From NCBI GenBank assembly GCA_963680875.1, contig OY804584.1, positions 91,448,031 through 91,512,030 of the forward strand: a DNA stretch of 64,000 nt, in the 5' to 3' direction. Numbering within the stretch: position 1 is the stretch's first letter; every line of letters begins with the position of its first letter. This stretch comes from Bathymodiolus brooksi (Eukaryota > Mollusca > Bivalvia > Mytilida > Modiolidae). Of the stretch, positions 47,257 through 58,113 are shown one piece after another. The notes under the pieces are model-generated. The model was not told the DNA's origin. It was given only the letters and a program-made list of their open reading frames with translations, and made no database searches. Both the position numbers and the translations under genes were made by a program.

Positions 47257-49247
47257 TATAGACGATGTATAGATACGATAACGTAACCCTGATTCTGCTT
47301 GTGCTCCAGTTAGGGTTACGAATCGGTCCCATTCAACGTATGGGAGCAAATTAAAATTTTCGTTAAGTGAATATTTCAACTTTCTTTTTGCATATCTGGT
47401 CATAACTTATTATTCCCTACAATTTTTAGGTAATGGCGATACGAAATAAGTGTTACAATACCTGTTTCTACCTTCACTATCGATTTAGTATTCAAAAATT
47501 GTTTCTTGTCCGCCATGACACCTCATGTATACTCTCGTGATGGGCGGAGCCTATCCATATATGGATCTGAATGCCAAATATAAAAAACTTACTACGATGT
47601 TTTACTACGATTGATCCAAATAAGGATATCTCCAAAATGAGGCAAGTACACGTGAAATAGCAACTTGTAAACAAAATGTCGGACAGAAAGAAAATTTCAT
47701 TCATTCAAATTTTCAGATTGATATAAGTCTACCATGGATTGATGCAGCGTTTACTTAACACCTCAAGCTTTACCTAAATATATTTATCTTTCCCCCTCGT
47801 TAATTTTTCCAACCACTTATAACGGAATTAGGACAAAAACCAACCGGTGTGAATCACTCCGGGCACTGCTCCCATACGCAGCATGCCCACAGGTTTTTTC
47901 ATCTGGGGGTACATGTACCCTTTTACCTTCATTTTTGGGGGTACATCCAAATTTTTGGGGGTGCAATGTACCCTCTAACTCTTCATTTGGGGGTACAAAG
48001 AAAATGAACTGCATTTTCTCCACGCAAGGTCGTGCACCATGCTGTTTTTGGTAAGTATTACGCAGAGTTGGCGAAAACGTTTTTTTTCTGTCTGATATTA
48101 GGTCAGACAGGAAGTGAGGTTCTGTCTGACCCATGGCCTTTGTGTCTGTCCCACCATTTTTTGTAATATTGTATATAACCTGTCAAATTTTGTTTTTTAT
48201 ACAGAACTGAATGCAAAATTACCTATATATAATCATGATTCATTAAACAACTCAATTAAATGTTTTTCTGTATACATATTTTTATCTAAAAAGATAAGGT
48301 AGATATTGCCAACAATCCGTATCTAATGGTCCGATCACGTTCCAAATATTATACATCAATGTCAGTTTCCGGTTTACCTACATTTTTAATTTCAGTTAAG
48401 AATATGAACCTGTTGTCATCTTCAATATATAAGCATCTCAAAACATATTTAATTAAACACAAACAATCTTTGATACTTGGGGAGTGTGGAAGTCAACTTA
48501 TTTCTGTGCTCAGTAATATATTTCAGTTTTAATGTTCCACGTTTTGCAGGTGCTCGTTCCTACTAAAAGGATGTTTACATTTACGTATAGGAGTTTCGAT
48601 TACAAATAGGAACGTGTCGGTCTGACAGAATAAATAAACAAATTTCAAGTCTCTGTCTGACATTTTAATAAAACTGAAAACGGAATTTAATGCCATTGGC
48701 AGTGGAAACTGGGAGTGAATACATTTCAATCGTCAACTGGACGACCACAAAGTAATATTTTCGTGACGGACATTGGGAGACACGGTTCATTAATTAATCG
48801 GACCGACCGTTATTCTGCCGGTCCGACGATTTTCGCCAACTCTGATAACAGGTTTTAACAGTAACAGTTCTTATGATTGGACAATTCAAAAATAAGGAGC
48901 CAATAGAATTGGGCGATCTATAAATCATATCATCTCACTTAAAACATGCAAGAACGCTCTGATTGGATAATATTGCCGAAATTAACTAATCAGAACAACT
49001 CTATTATACATACTTTGAAGTGAATTGTAAACAAAAGATAATTTTTATACAGTGCTCGGAACGGGTTCTCTACGTGCACGCACGTAGGGTTCTTTCAATT
49101 ATACGTGCATGATTTTTATTCTACGTGAAACACGTACTACAGTACGTGAATGGGCATGCTGATACGTTGAATGGGACCAATTTGTAAACCCCGCTGGGAG
49201 CAAAAGCGGACTGAGGGTTACGTTATCATATCTAGACGATGTATAGC
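47257..49247. mobile_element. ~2-kb TIR element with a nested hAT-like insertion
   Basis: 47275-47345 ('gataacgtaaccctgattct' ... 'ggtcccattcaacgta') is the diverged inverse of 49155-49233 ('tacgttgaatgggaccaatt' ... 'gggttacgttatcatatc'). At the outermost ~10 bp the motif GACGATGTA is itself flipped between the ends. The 782-bp element at 48063 sits inside. No transposase recognised; the 105-codon minus frame at 47817-48134 is unidentified. Confidence 0.55.
48063..48844. mobile_element. hAT-like element, CAGAGTTGGCGAAAA TIR
   Basis: Left CAGAGTTGGCGAAAACG. Right end read on minus: CAGAGTTGGCGAAAATCG. Near both ends are 'gtctgac'/'gtcagac' motifs and 'ggaccgaccg'. CAG-start ends fit hAT, but I see no intact 8-bp duplication. 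The 782-bp interior contains only unrecognised 62-68 codon frames. Confidence 0.65.
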
Positions 49248-49740
49248 ACAAACTTTGGTGTAATTGGTTGATTTTCCTACGAATTCTCAAGGCATTTCAA
49301 AATGAATTAATTAATTTTTGCTCTGTTGTAGCATAAAACCTTGTCACGCAAGACTACTAATAAAGCACGAAGTCCTTCTAACGGTAAGCTGTCCGATTTT
49401 TCCTTCTATATATTGATAGCTAAAAATATGCTCACCGGAAGTTTAAAAAATAGATCAATTGATAATTTAGAAACGCAAAAGAAATCTATTTCAATGAAAA
49501 ATTCCCAATTCTTTGATTATTTACTCTATGCAAAATCGAAATAAACTTTTAATAAAATTCTAATAAAAAAATCTCTTTCTACGAAACTCCCGATGGAATA
49601 GACTGACTCAATCTGTTTCAATCTAGCCGAGGTACGAGCCAGGGGACATAACTCGTCAGTTTACCGATGGAAGAGCGGCGTAGGTAAAATGAACGCCATA
49701 ACAAATCGGCTACACAATTCATTCAAAATAAAAGATAATA

Positions 49741-50563
49741 GCCTCACCGGACCCAATTACGAACGAAATAAAAAGTATGTCCCCTAATTGTTCCTTCAAA
49801 ACATGAATTAAAAAAATGCTTTTATAAATAGATACCCCGCTAAATTACTCGTGTTTTGGGAGAAAATTATTCATGCGCAGTTGTTGAATGTTGCAGACGA
49901 CGGGTTTTCATATAAATGTAAACAGAAAACGATCGACAATTGCACTTGGAATCTATCGCTAAAATTCATTGAGGTTCGCATATTTTGTTATGCCTGTAAT
50001 TGGAAAGAATATGATCTCCTGGTTCTATGCATATGTAGAACACATTGAAATTAAAACAAAAACAGTCAATATAATACATTTTCCTTACCTTGATCTATTC
50101 CAAAATGTCAAAATCCGTGATGTACCTTATTCATTGAAGAGTCCAAGGAATTCCGAATGCAAACTAGCACACATTTATAGTATGAATAAAGGAAAGATTT
50201 TTATGTCATGTGTATTATATACAAATAGATATGTGAACGTAAATGAATGAATGCTCTTTCAATTTTAACAGTTGTCATTAAATAATTTACACTAGAAAGG
50301 TTATTATGATGTCGTTCGAAATTGTGTCTGGATCTAGGTCACAGAGTGACTAGAACGGGGTCATGAAAATCTGTTCCAAGTTAAAACCCGTAACAATGCA
50401 TTGAATAATATATGGGCTATGATTCAAAAGGAATATTGGTGTTTAATCTGAAATATGAACATGCAATCAGCTTCATCAATTTGGTCAAATTTATAAATTA
50501 TTATCAAATGCCACGGTCAATATCATCGAAATTGTTCGTAATTGCGTCCGGTGGCGGTGAGGC
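49741..50563. mobile_element. TIR element with TA duplication, 823 bp
   Basis: Left: TA (49739-49740) then GCCTCACCGGACCCAATTAC. Right, read on minus: TA then GCCTCACC, six extra bases, and CGGACGCAATTACGAAC. The match therefore covers ~25 bp with a 6-bp indel. Frames of 65 and 93 codons inside have no recognised domain. Probably a non-autonomous TA-targeting element. Confidence 0.65.
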
Positions 50564-50565
50564 TA

Positions 50566-52252
50566 ACGTGTACAGACCATCGTATTATTGAAATTTTAGG
50601 ACTTCATCCTTCAAACAGGTTGCCCGTCTCATATTATATGCGAGCTTAAGCGAGCTCTTTATGGTATAAAATGTGTACTTAGGATTTTTTAACAAACATG
50701 GCTGAACATATTGTCGAAGAAAAAAAATTTCTACGTTTTGTAAACACCGGTTTCCGGGTAACACACTAACACACTCAACTAATGACGATCTTCTTAACAT
50801 AAAGCGCAAAGGTGATCCTGAAGTCTCGTACCCTCTCTCGTACGTCCGATACCACTGAAACCCGAAACCCGTGTGTAATAAAAGTCATTTTGCTAACTTG
50901 TTTTACTTATATTGATATTTTTTAATTTATTAAATCTCTTCTGACATACTGACAAGAATTTTTGTTTCTACGCGGAAGTTAACTTTTGAGATTTCGTAAG
51001 GAACGATAACTCGAATAAAGGAACGACAGCTCGATTGAATGAGACTAGATTCGGCCCTAAAAAAAAGTCGTCCCCAATATATCTCGGCCCAAAAAATCTC
51101 GACACTTTTTGATGAAATTGCCAGATAAATTTCAGATACGCGAGCATTCATGGCAGTGCCGGTTTCATATTAAATCCTTGATTAGATCTTTATTTTCCAT
51201 TTTTTAAATAATTTCAAACATTGATATGAGGCTTTCTGAGATCGGAACTTCAATATTGGGGAGGGTAATATGAAAACAATCTTTTTAAAATGATCTATGA
51301 CAAACATGTTTATCAGAAAAGATGGTTGTGTTAGCTAAATATTAAAAATATAAATTTTAGTGTCACAGTTATTGTCTCCCTTTAATTATATGTATCGACT
51401 ATATTTTTCCATATATTTTTTTCACTTCAAGACATTTTCTGTTTTAATCACCACAATTTTCAAATAAATATAAAAATTGCTGCATTTATTTTGGTTTGGA
51501 ATGTCAATTTAATTTCAGGACCAAATAAGGTGTCTTTCCTAAAAAAATGCCACCGAAAGCTTCCCTAGAAACAAGCACCGGACATCTGTTCAAACATATT
51601 TTCTCGTTCTTTTCAATTTTCTGTCAGTCCGTAAATTTCGACGAAAAATATTAAGATAATATAAACATATTTGTTTGCTACTTACATGTTCCAGTAATGA
51701 TACTTGTTCAGATAAAGTCAAGTTTTCAGGTTATGTAGTCAATAATATCCCGACCGCCATTTTGCTACCTTTCTAAAAGTAGATAAGGGGTTCACTGCGG
51801 GATATCATGTGTTATATAAATAGATTAAATAAACATTTTTTTAACGAATAGTCCAAATACTGTAGATAATCGTACGTTTATGAGAAAATTTAGTAAATAA
51901 CTAACTTTTTTAAAAAGACAATCGACGTAGCTTTTTATAAACGGTTAGGATTTTCAAACTTATTTTCTGTCTTTTTTCGACTAATTTCGTGATTAATGAA
52001 AGAAAGAGGACAACTATGTTTTGCCTCTTTTTATTACAAAGAATTAAGAAAAAGCTTGATTTTTAACATGGGAGCAATAAAAAAAAAATAAAAATGTTAT
52101 AAAAGTGTGATGACACCTAACCTATATTTTCAGTTTTACCCCCAAATCCCCCACCCCCCCCCCCCCCCCCCTCCCACCCCTACTTTTTTGTCTATTCTAA
52201 AAACTTTTACCCATTCCTAAAATTTGACCTCTCCCTCTACACACAAAAAATA
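50566..52252. other. No gene seen
   Basis: A poly-C tract lies at about 52152-52171. The 73-74 codon minus frames at 50585-51151 are unrecognised. A 35-codon plus frame from an ATG at 51547 lacks support. Confidence 0.4.
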
Positions 52253-52520
52253 CAGGGGCGGATTCAGGGCGGATTCAGGCGATCGCCCCCCCTAAAATTG
52301 GAAAAAATATGATTTTTTGGCGTAAAATCGTGATTTTCACACGAAATACCTCAAAAATTTTCGCGCCTCCCTCGGCAATTGAAAAAAATATGATTTTTTG
52401 GCGTAAAATCGTGATTTTTCACACGAAATACCCCAAAAATGTTCGCGCCTCCCTCCGCTCGGCGCAATTTTTTTAAGTGCCCCCCCCCCCCCCTAACTTG
52501 AAATCCTGGATCCGCCCCTG
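52253..52520. mobile_element. hAT-like MITE, CAGGGGCGGAT TIR, 5-bp flanking repeat
   Basis: Left CAGGGGCGGATTCAGG, right end on minus CAGGGGCGGATCCAGG. AAATA flanks both sides (52248-52252 and 52521-52525). The internal 'gattttttggcgtaaaatcg' segment is duplicated. 268 bp, no ORF. Confidence 0.75.
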
Positions 52521-52569
52521 AAATACACTATCTGATCCACTCCTACTGCTCTGATATTTATTGGTAATG

Positions 52570-52604
52570 ATGGATTATGGTATTTAACGCCACTTTCAAC
52601 AATA
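52570..52604 (-). repeat. SINE family A, minimal 3' fragment
   Basis: Only 'tatttaacgccactttcaac' plus 'aatatt' remains. Confidence 0.5.
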
Positions 52605-52862
52605 TTAATTAAATAATTATTGGTCATTTCGTTGACTTTGAAAAGAAATATTAAACAATTGAAAAGAAAAAAACCATTCAGTCACAGTATTATAAACAGA
52701 TATTTTTGTCGACATTCTGAACACACTTCTTTTAACTCAACTTATGATTTTCCAAGAAGAAGAATAGAAGAAGAAGAATACTTTATTAAACCAATCATGG
52801 TGCACATAGCTGAGCAGTAGAATCAATACAGAATCATTCATAACAAAATAAACCACATACAC

Positions 52863-53022
52863 CAGGGGCGGATCCAGGATTTCAAGTTAGGGGGGGGGGG
52901 GGGCCGCACTTAAAAAAATTGCGCCGAGCGGAGGGAGGTGCGAACATATTTGGGGTATTTCGTGTGAAAAATCACGATTTCCCCCCAAAAAATCATATTT
53001 TTTCCAATTTTAGGGGGGGGGG
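52863..53022 (-). mobile_element. Second CAGGGGCGGATCC element, inverted, one end missing
   Basis: Opens CAGGGGCGGATCCAGG and follows the 52253-52520 element in reverse ('gcgccgagcggagggaggtg', 'ggggtatttcgtgtgaaaaa'), stopping at a poly-G run before the other TIR. Confidence 0.7.
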
Positions 53023-53023
53023 C

Positions 53024-53121
53024 ACGTGAAAATTGAGAAAGTTCTAACGGCCTTTTTTATTGGCTGAACAATCTGTTTCAGCCAATCAAAAAGCCCGTTA
53101 GAACTCTCTCAATTTTCATGT
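53024..53121. mobile_element. 98-bp foldback hairpin
   Basis: 'gaaaattgagaaagttctaa' ... 'attggctgaa' pairs with 'ttcagccaat' ... 'ttagaactctctcaattttc' around a ~7-nt loop. Directly abuts the truncated hAT-like end. Confidence 0.7.
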
Positions 53122-53810
53122 CTATTGTGTTTGTCAAGGATGCAAATGGGATTTCTTTCAAAAACAGACTTAAAGGACATATAAATTGGCGTAAGGTAAG
53201 AAATTTTATCATAATTTGAATGAATGAAAGTATTTAGCTAGTCAAAATGACTCGTTTACGCATGGGAAAGTCTGTACACAGATGGGAAGTGGTCATGCCA
53301 GCGTTTGTACGACTTCGGATTTTCACGCCGTTTTGTTTTGGTTCATGTATGATACCTCAGCAGTTCGGAGGCCTACACTAACAATTGGGATCTCTTTGGA
53401 AAGGAAAATTACTTGACTTTCGACTGGTGGAAACATTTTTTGAAAATATTAAGGCGTTCCGAAGTTACGATCAATTTAACACGACGACTTAAAAAAATGG
53501 AAGCATGCGAGTTCGCCCCCTTGTAGTATTATATAATATTATTTTTTTTCTTTTTTTTCGGACGCACCTAGCCCCTGTGCACATGCATATACATAATAAT
53601 AATAACTTGATTGGATTTGATTAGTTTGATTAAATACACATAGTGAGACTAAGACAAAATGAAAATAAGCAAAATAAATATTCAAATTAACCATCACAAT
53701 TGATTGCACAATAAAAACATGTAAATTTAAATTTAAAGATCTAAAGATTTTGATTGAATCAAGGGGGGGAAGACAACTCCATGTTATAGGGTACCTGTAA
53801 AATGCGAAAT
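53122..53810. other. No gene seen
   Basis: A short frame from 53248 (ATGACTCGTTTACGC) stops after ~45 codons without a recognised domain. 'acctagcccctg' at about 53567 may be a stray hAT-like terminus. Confidence 0.4.
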
Positions 53811-53928
53811 GAAACGCGAAACGGAACGAAATTTACCAAAACGAAACGAAACGGAACGAAACGAAACGAAACGTAACGGAACGAAATAAAATGAAACGAA
53901 ACGAAACAAAACGAAACTACACCATGTT
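53811..53928. repeat. Pentanucleotide (ACGAA)n microsatellite, interrupted
   Basis: Runs of 'aacgaaacgaaacgg' with occasional G or T substitutions. The minus frame across it (FRFVSFRFVPFRF) is a repeat artefact. Confidence 0.9.
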
Positions 53929-54199
53929 TATCTCTGACATACACTGAGGGGTTTCCAAAATGGGCCAATCGAGGAGCAAATGTCTGTCCCAATTAAAAAA
54001 TCGAATTTAAATTTAATAATTAGATTATCATTTCACAGTTCAAGAGATTTGGTATAACTTCTATGCAATATCAATATTATTGCGCTATACATTTTACAGG
54101 TACCCCATGTTACATATATATATATAGTTTGATAATAAGATAATATAGTAACTGATAGCAATTTCATGCAAAAGCACTAGCAACTATATAAATTATCCA

Positions 54200-54640
54200 T
54201 TCATGATTATTTTATCTCTTTCTAGGAATAGAGTGGACAACAACCCGAATAGATGTATAATGATTTCTTTGTCCTCTGATGATAGAAGCCAAATTAATTA
54301 ATTTTCATCGGATAATAATGAGAAGTTTTTATATGTCTCTTTTATATTCTTTATATATGGTTCTCTAAATTTCTCTAGAAGAGGACAAGTAATAAGGAAA
54401 TGAACTTCATCCTCAATGTTGTTTTTGCATAAATTACAAATACGATCTTCAACTTTTCAATGTTCAAATTATGAACACTTAAGTTCTAAATGTTGTTAAT
54501 AGTACAATGTCATCAGCAAACAATAGACAGTTAATGTATTGAGAAGCTAGTTCAATACACATATTTCTGTTTTTAGCATACCTACTAAATCGTTCATCAG
54601 AACTGAGAAATACAGGATACATGACATATGTTCTAAACCA
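54200..54640 (-). pseudogene. LINE remnant: RT FADD motif plus C-terminal zinc knuckle
   Basis: A broken non-LTR retrotransposon. At 54485-54622 a minus frame reads ...CIELASQYINCLLFADDIVL..., with the reverse-transcriptase catalytic F-A-D-D at 54509-54520. At 54385-54438, in a separate frame segment, is CNLCKNNIEDEVHFLITC, the C-x2-C-x8-H-x4-C knuckle found near the C terminus of several LINE clades, followed by weakly coding sequence to about 54200 with one stop. The ~200 residues normally between the two are missing, so an internal deletion plus frameshifts has occurred. Clade not assignable. Confidence 0.7.
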
Positions 54641-54855
54641 TGTCTTGATAGCAAAAATTCGCTTTCGAATTCACTAAACAGAACTTAGTTTGAGACATGA
54701 CTATAAAGTGATCGAAAACAAAATTTGGTCATACATGTATATCAAGAGCTGAAAAAGTGATCTAAGCAGCTTCCAAGACTTGTCTTGTATTCCTCTCTTC
54801 CATAATAAATAAAACAGGCCATCACGCCAAACTCGATTGACAATTTATTGTCTAT

Positions 54856-55776
54856 CAGGGACGTAAGTACCATTGAGGCAGACGAGCCAGTTGCCTTGCC
54901 TTGTCTGATTTTCTGGAAAATACAGAGAGAAAGAGAGAGAGATAGAAAGAAGAAGGACTGAATACCAACTTCAACTATTTTAATGATCATCCCGAATCTT
55001 GTAACTCAGTGAAAGTCCATCAAGAAGCTTGCTATCTTGCTTTGCTTTTTCAGGGCACAAGGGCAGATTCCGATGCAAAGTTTCCCAGAACTGGAAGCGC
55101 ATTATTGTCTACGGCAATTATCTGGTACCAGCCCGGCTTGTAAATAATGTAAATCCGGAAATACATGAAAACAGAATACATGAATGACTTGCCATACCCA
55201 AATGATCTTCCACAAGAGGTTGACAGATGGGTGGCGAAATGCACCCGCTGCAACTTACAGTTTGTCAACACACTTACATACTCAATTTCTTATGCTGACG
55301 CTGTCATGTACCAAAATGTTCATGTGATTTTAAAGCTGCTTCTAACATTACCAGTCGGTTCCTGTACACGAGGGAGGTCTTTCTCGGCTCTTCGGCACCT
55401 GAAGACAAAAACGGAAGATCGCTTGTGTGGGTTAGCGATGCTTCACGTCCACCGTAATGATACATACAGGCAGGTGAATCCAGACGCTGTTATCAAAAGA
55501 TGGGATTCGAGTGGCAGTATGAAAATCCATCTTGGATTCACCGATTAAGTACCGTCATTTGAAATAATTCATTAAAGAATATTTTAAAAATCAATCAGTT
55601 GTGTTATGGTGGTCGCTATTTACGATAGTGACTGGTATATAAAGCGTCTCAATGATATAGAAATCGATAACCCCCCCCCCCCCCCCCCCCGCTATTTTGG
55701 CCGTTAAGCTATTCGGCCTCAATCGGTGGCCCCATACACCTGCCTCCCCTGTTTTAACCCCCTAGTTACGGCCCTG
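54856..55776 (+). mobile_element. Internally deleted hAT element, ~0.92 kb
   Basis: Left 'CAGGGACGTAAGTACC' and right, on minus, 'CAGGGCCGTAACTAGG' form an imperfect TIR of the kind common in hAT elements. They enclose the C-terminal transposase fragment at 55165-55548. The 8-bp flanks (ttgtctat / tttatatg) do not match, so the duplication is eroded or the ends belong to different copies. A 20-base poly-C run at 55671-55690 lies inside. Confidence 0.6.
55165..55548 (+). pseudogene. hAT transposase C-terminal (dimerisation) fragment
   Basis: 127 codons whose middle (residues ~52-96) reads NVHVILKLLLTLPVGSCTRG..SFSALRHLKT..RLCGLAMLHVHR. This is the hAT family C-terminal dimerisation domain pattern: 'P-V-x-S-C-x-x-x-R-S-F-S-x-L-R-R-L-K-T' followed by 'R-L-x-x-L-A-x-x-x-x-H'. 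It most resembles the ZMYM/THAP0-like 'TTF-type' hAT group. The usual second Cys-Glu of the motif is replaced (CTRGRS). The catalytic RNase-H-like part and BED zinc finger are absent; upstream frames are interrupted by stops. A splice-acceptor-like TTTTTCAG at 55053 lies in front. Confidence 0.75.
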
Positions 55777-56430
55777 TTTATATGTGACATTTCCAGTCTT
55801 TTGATATTTGTCAAGTCATGTAGTTAGTCCAATATTATTAATTATGTTGAATTGATATTTGTAAGGAAAGTCCTGTTAGATTATTTGATATGAATGAAAT
55901 CTGAACTAGTTCCCTCCGGTCAGGGGCATCGGGGCGGGGTAGGGGTATAAGGGTATGCGTTGAAACCAAATGTATTTGCTTGTAGATTTTGAAAAACTTG
56001 CATGTGTCCACCCTCTATGTAAGATGTTGTTAGCATAAGATTGTATGCATGTAGACACAAAACGCTTAAAAGGAAAAACAGATGAAATAATAATTTTTTT
56101 TTATTGGAAATAAGGGGGGGGGGGGATTTAATGCCATAAACGCCTGTGGTTGAAAACAGAGACATATATTAATTGTTTTATATGTCTCTGTTAAAAATTG
56201 AAGTACTAACTTGAACACATGTTAAAAACAATGGGGAAACATATTCTGGGGAGAAAACAACATCAATTATAACTTGAAAAGAATCAGTTCTAATAACCCC
56301 ATGAGGAAATTATTCTTAAACTAATTAAACTGGACATAAAAACACGGCTCAGAGGCGTAGGAGTGGACCCGAACATAGGAGACAAGCTGTTGTTTAACAG
56401 AAGAGTGTATGAATATGGACAGTAACGTGA
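55777..56430. other. No gene seen
   Basis: A G-run at about 56115-56124. The 81-codon minus frame at 55920-56165 is unrecognised. Confidence 0.4.
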
Positions 56431-56592
56431 TAAATAAATATACAATATTGGTGTATTGACGGTAGATATAGAATTTATGTGGCGAGGCTTAGAAACGGGG
56501 GAAAGACGAGCTTTAACGAATCTTTCCATCCGTTTCGTTCCGAGCCACATAAATTCTATATTTACCGTCAATACACCAATATTGTATTTATC
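56431..56592. mobile_element. ~160-bp foldback element
   Basis: 'tacaatattggtgtattgac' and 'ggtagatatagaatttatgt' on the left pair with 'acataaattctatatttacc' and 'gtcaatacaccaatattgta' on the right, around a ~65-bp centre. ORFs on both strands across it are mirror artefacts of the palindrome. Confidence 0.8.
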
Positions 56593-56697
56593 CTGCAATA
56601 AGACTATTTGCACACAAAAGAAAGTTATTTATTTATTAATGAAAAAAACAATAATGGAAACCCCATTGGTACCTCAATAATAGTTCCGGTAAGGGGC

Positions 56698-57109
56698 GTG
56701 GTTTAATAGCTTTATCAGGCTAATGTGAAAAGTGTTATTATGACAGGAGTGTGGCTTAATAGCTTTATTAGGCTGATGTGAAAAGTGTTATTATGACAGG
56801 GGTGTGGCTTAATAGCTTTATTATGCTAATGTGAAAAGTGTTATTATGACAGGGGTGTGGCTTAATAGCTTTATTAGGCTAATGTGAAAAGTGTTATTAT
56901 GACAGGGGTGTGGCTTAATAGCTTTATTAGGCTAATGTGAAAAGTGTTATTATGACAGGGGTGTGGCTTAATAGCTTTATTAGGCTAATGTGAAAAGTGT
57001 TATTATGACAGGGGTGTGGCTTAATAGCTTTATTAGGCTAATGTGAAAAGTGTTATTATGACAGGGGTGTGGCTTAATAGCTTTATTAGGCTAATGTGAA
57101 AAGTGTTAT
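56698..57109. repeat. 53-bp tandem repeat, 7.8 copies
   Basis: The unit 'gtggcttaatagctttatta' + 'ggctaatgtgaaaagtgtta' + 'ttatgacaggggt' is repeated at exact 53-bp spacing, with few substitutions, mainly in the first two units. Confidence 0.9.
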
Positions 57110-57595
57110 TGTATCATGCTTTCTCGTCTTTTCTATTGTCAACAGCCGAACAATATCTCATGATACCCAGAGAGGAGGTGGAGCTAGATGACGTCACATC
57201 ATACAATATCTTCGATAACAAAATATACAAGATATAATCATGTAGTATAACAATTTCCTATATTAAGTCAACAATATATATATATTTAAAAAATGCCTCT
57301 GCTAATGTATTGAGTCCTGGATCCTGTATTGTTTGTATAGCTTGTATTTTTTCTTTTTTTTTGTCTTAATAATTTTTACTTTTTTCTCTTAAGGTTATCT
57401 GTAATTCACTATTGCTGTTAAAATCATTACCAATCAATGTAATCAATTGTTTTAATTTTTATGTTAATTGTTCTGCCTTAACAGGCGCCTATGATTGGCA
57501 ATAAAGAAATTTGTTTGTTTGTTAAAGATTACATACTCTCACTCAAACAGCAAAATTAAAAAAAACTTTGATTGACGTCGCAAGATACAAGTCCC
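57110..57595. other. No gene seen
   Basis: AT-rich with T-runs and a short 'ttgtttgtttgtt' run at 57510, which could be an isolated SINE-type tail. Confidence 0.4.
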
Positions 57596-57715
57596 TTATT
57601 GAACAAAGTTACTCGTGCACCATCAGATATTTTGATAGACCAGACTCGTTCTGCGAACTGGTCACATGGCCTACCAAAATATCTGATGATACACTCGCCT
57701 TTTTGTTCAATAAAT
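57596..57715. repeat. 120-bp imperfect palindrome
   Basis: 'ttattgaacaaa' and 'catcagatattttg' pair with 'caaaatatctgatg' and 'tttgttcaataa'. The enclosed frame at 57572-57841 is an artefact. Confidence 0.7.
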
Positions 57716-57767
57716 GTAACTTATGACACTGTCATAATAAACAGTTTATTTCAACCCATTTATTCAC

Positions 57768-57986
57768 AGGCACTTGGGTCCAGGATATTTTTGTTTCCAG
57801 TTTTATCAATGTACATCTACAGCGTATATGAACCCGTTTGACATGCTATAGAGTAGATATATTAGGAAAATGGAGCATAGTTCATAAAGGCGTTTATTTC
57901 ACAACGAAGCATGTCAAACGTTGTAGATGCACATTTTATTGATGAAATTGGAGAAAAAAAATATCCTGGACCCAAGTGCCTGTGCA
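57768..57986. repeat. ~219-bp imperfect palindrome
   Basis: 'caggcacttgggtccaggat' pairs with 'atcctggacccaagtgcctg', and 'tgtacatctaca' and 'tttgacatgct' pair with 'agcatgtcaaa' and 'tgtagatgcaca'. Just outside, 'tgtcataataaa' (57730) and 'tttattatgaca' (57989) extend the symmetry. Confidence 0.75.
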
Positions 57987-57989
57987 TTT

Positions 57990-58113
57990 ATTATGACAAA
58001 AAATAACCCAATTGTAGGATAAAAGACACTAATCAGATGAAATAATAAGAAATATTATTCAAAAAGGGTAATACGTACCATGCCATGTGCAAATGCGTGC
58101 GCTCATTAACATC
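57990..58113. other. Short spacer, nothing recognised
   Basis: Lies between the palindrome and the LINE 3' end. Confidence 0.4.

Noticed and set aside
49851..50048. 'NVADDGFS' as a reverse-transcriptase YADD/FADD motif
   Set aside because: The flanking residues do not match RT, and the frame lies inside a TA-bounded TIR element.
51547..51654. Short frame starting MPPKASLE after an acceptor-like 'ttaatttcag'
   Set aside because: Only 35 codons, no donor or downstream exon recognised, composition becomes AT-driven.
53759..53992. 77-codon F/R/V-rich minus ORF
   Set aside because: Translation of the (ACGAA)n microsatellite.
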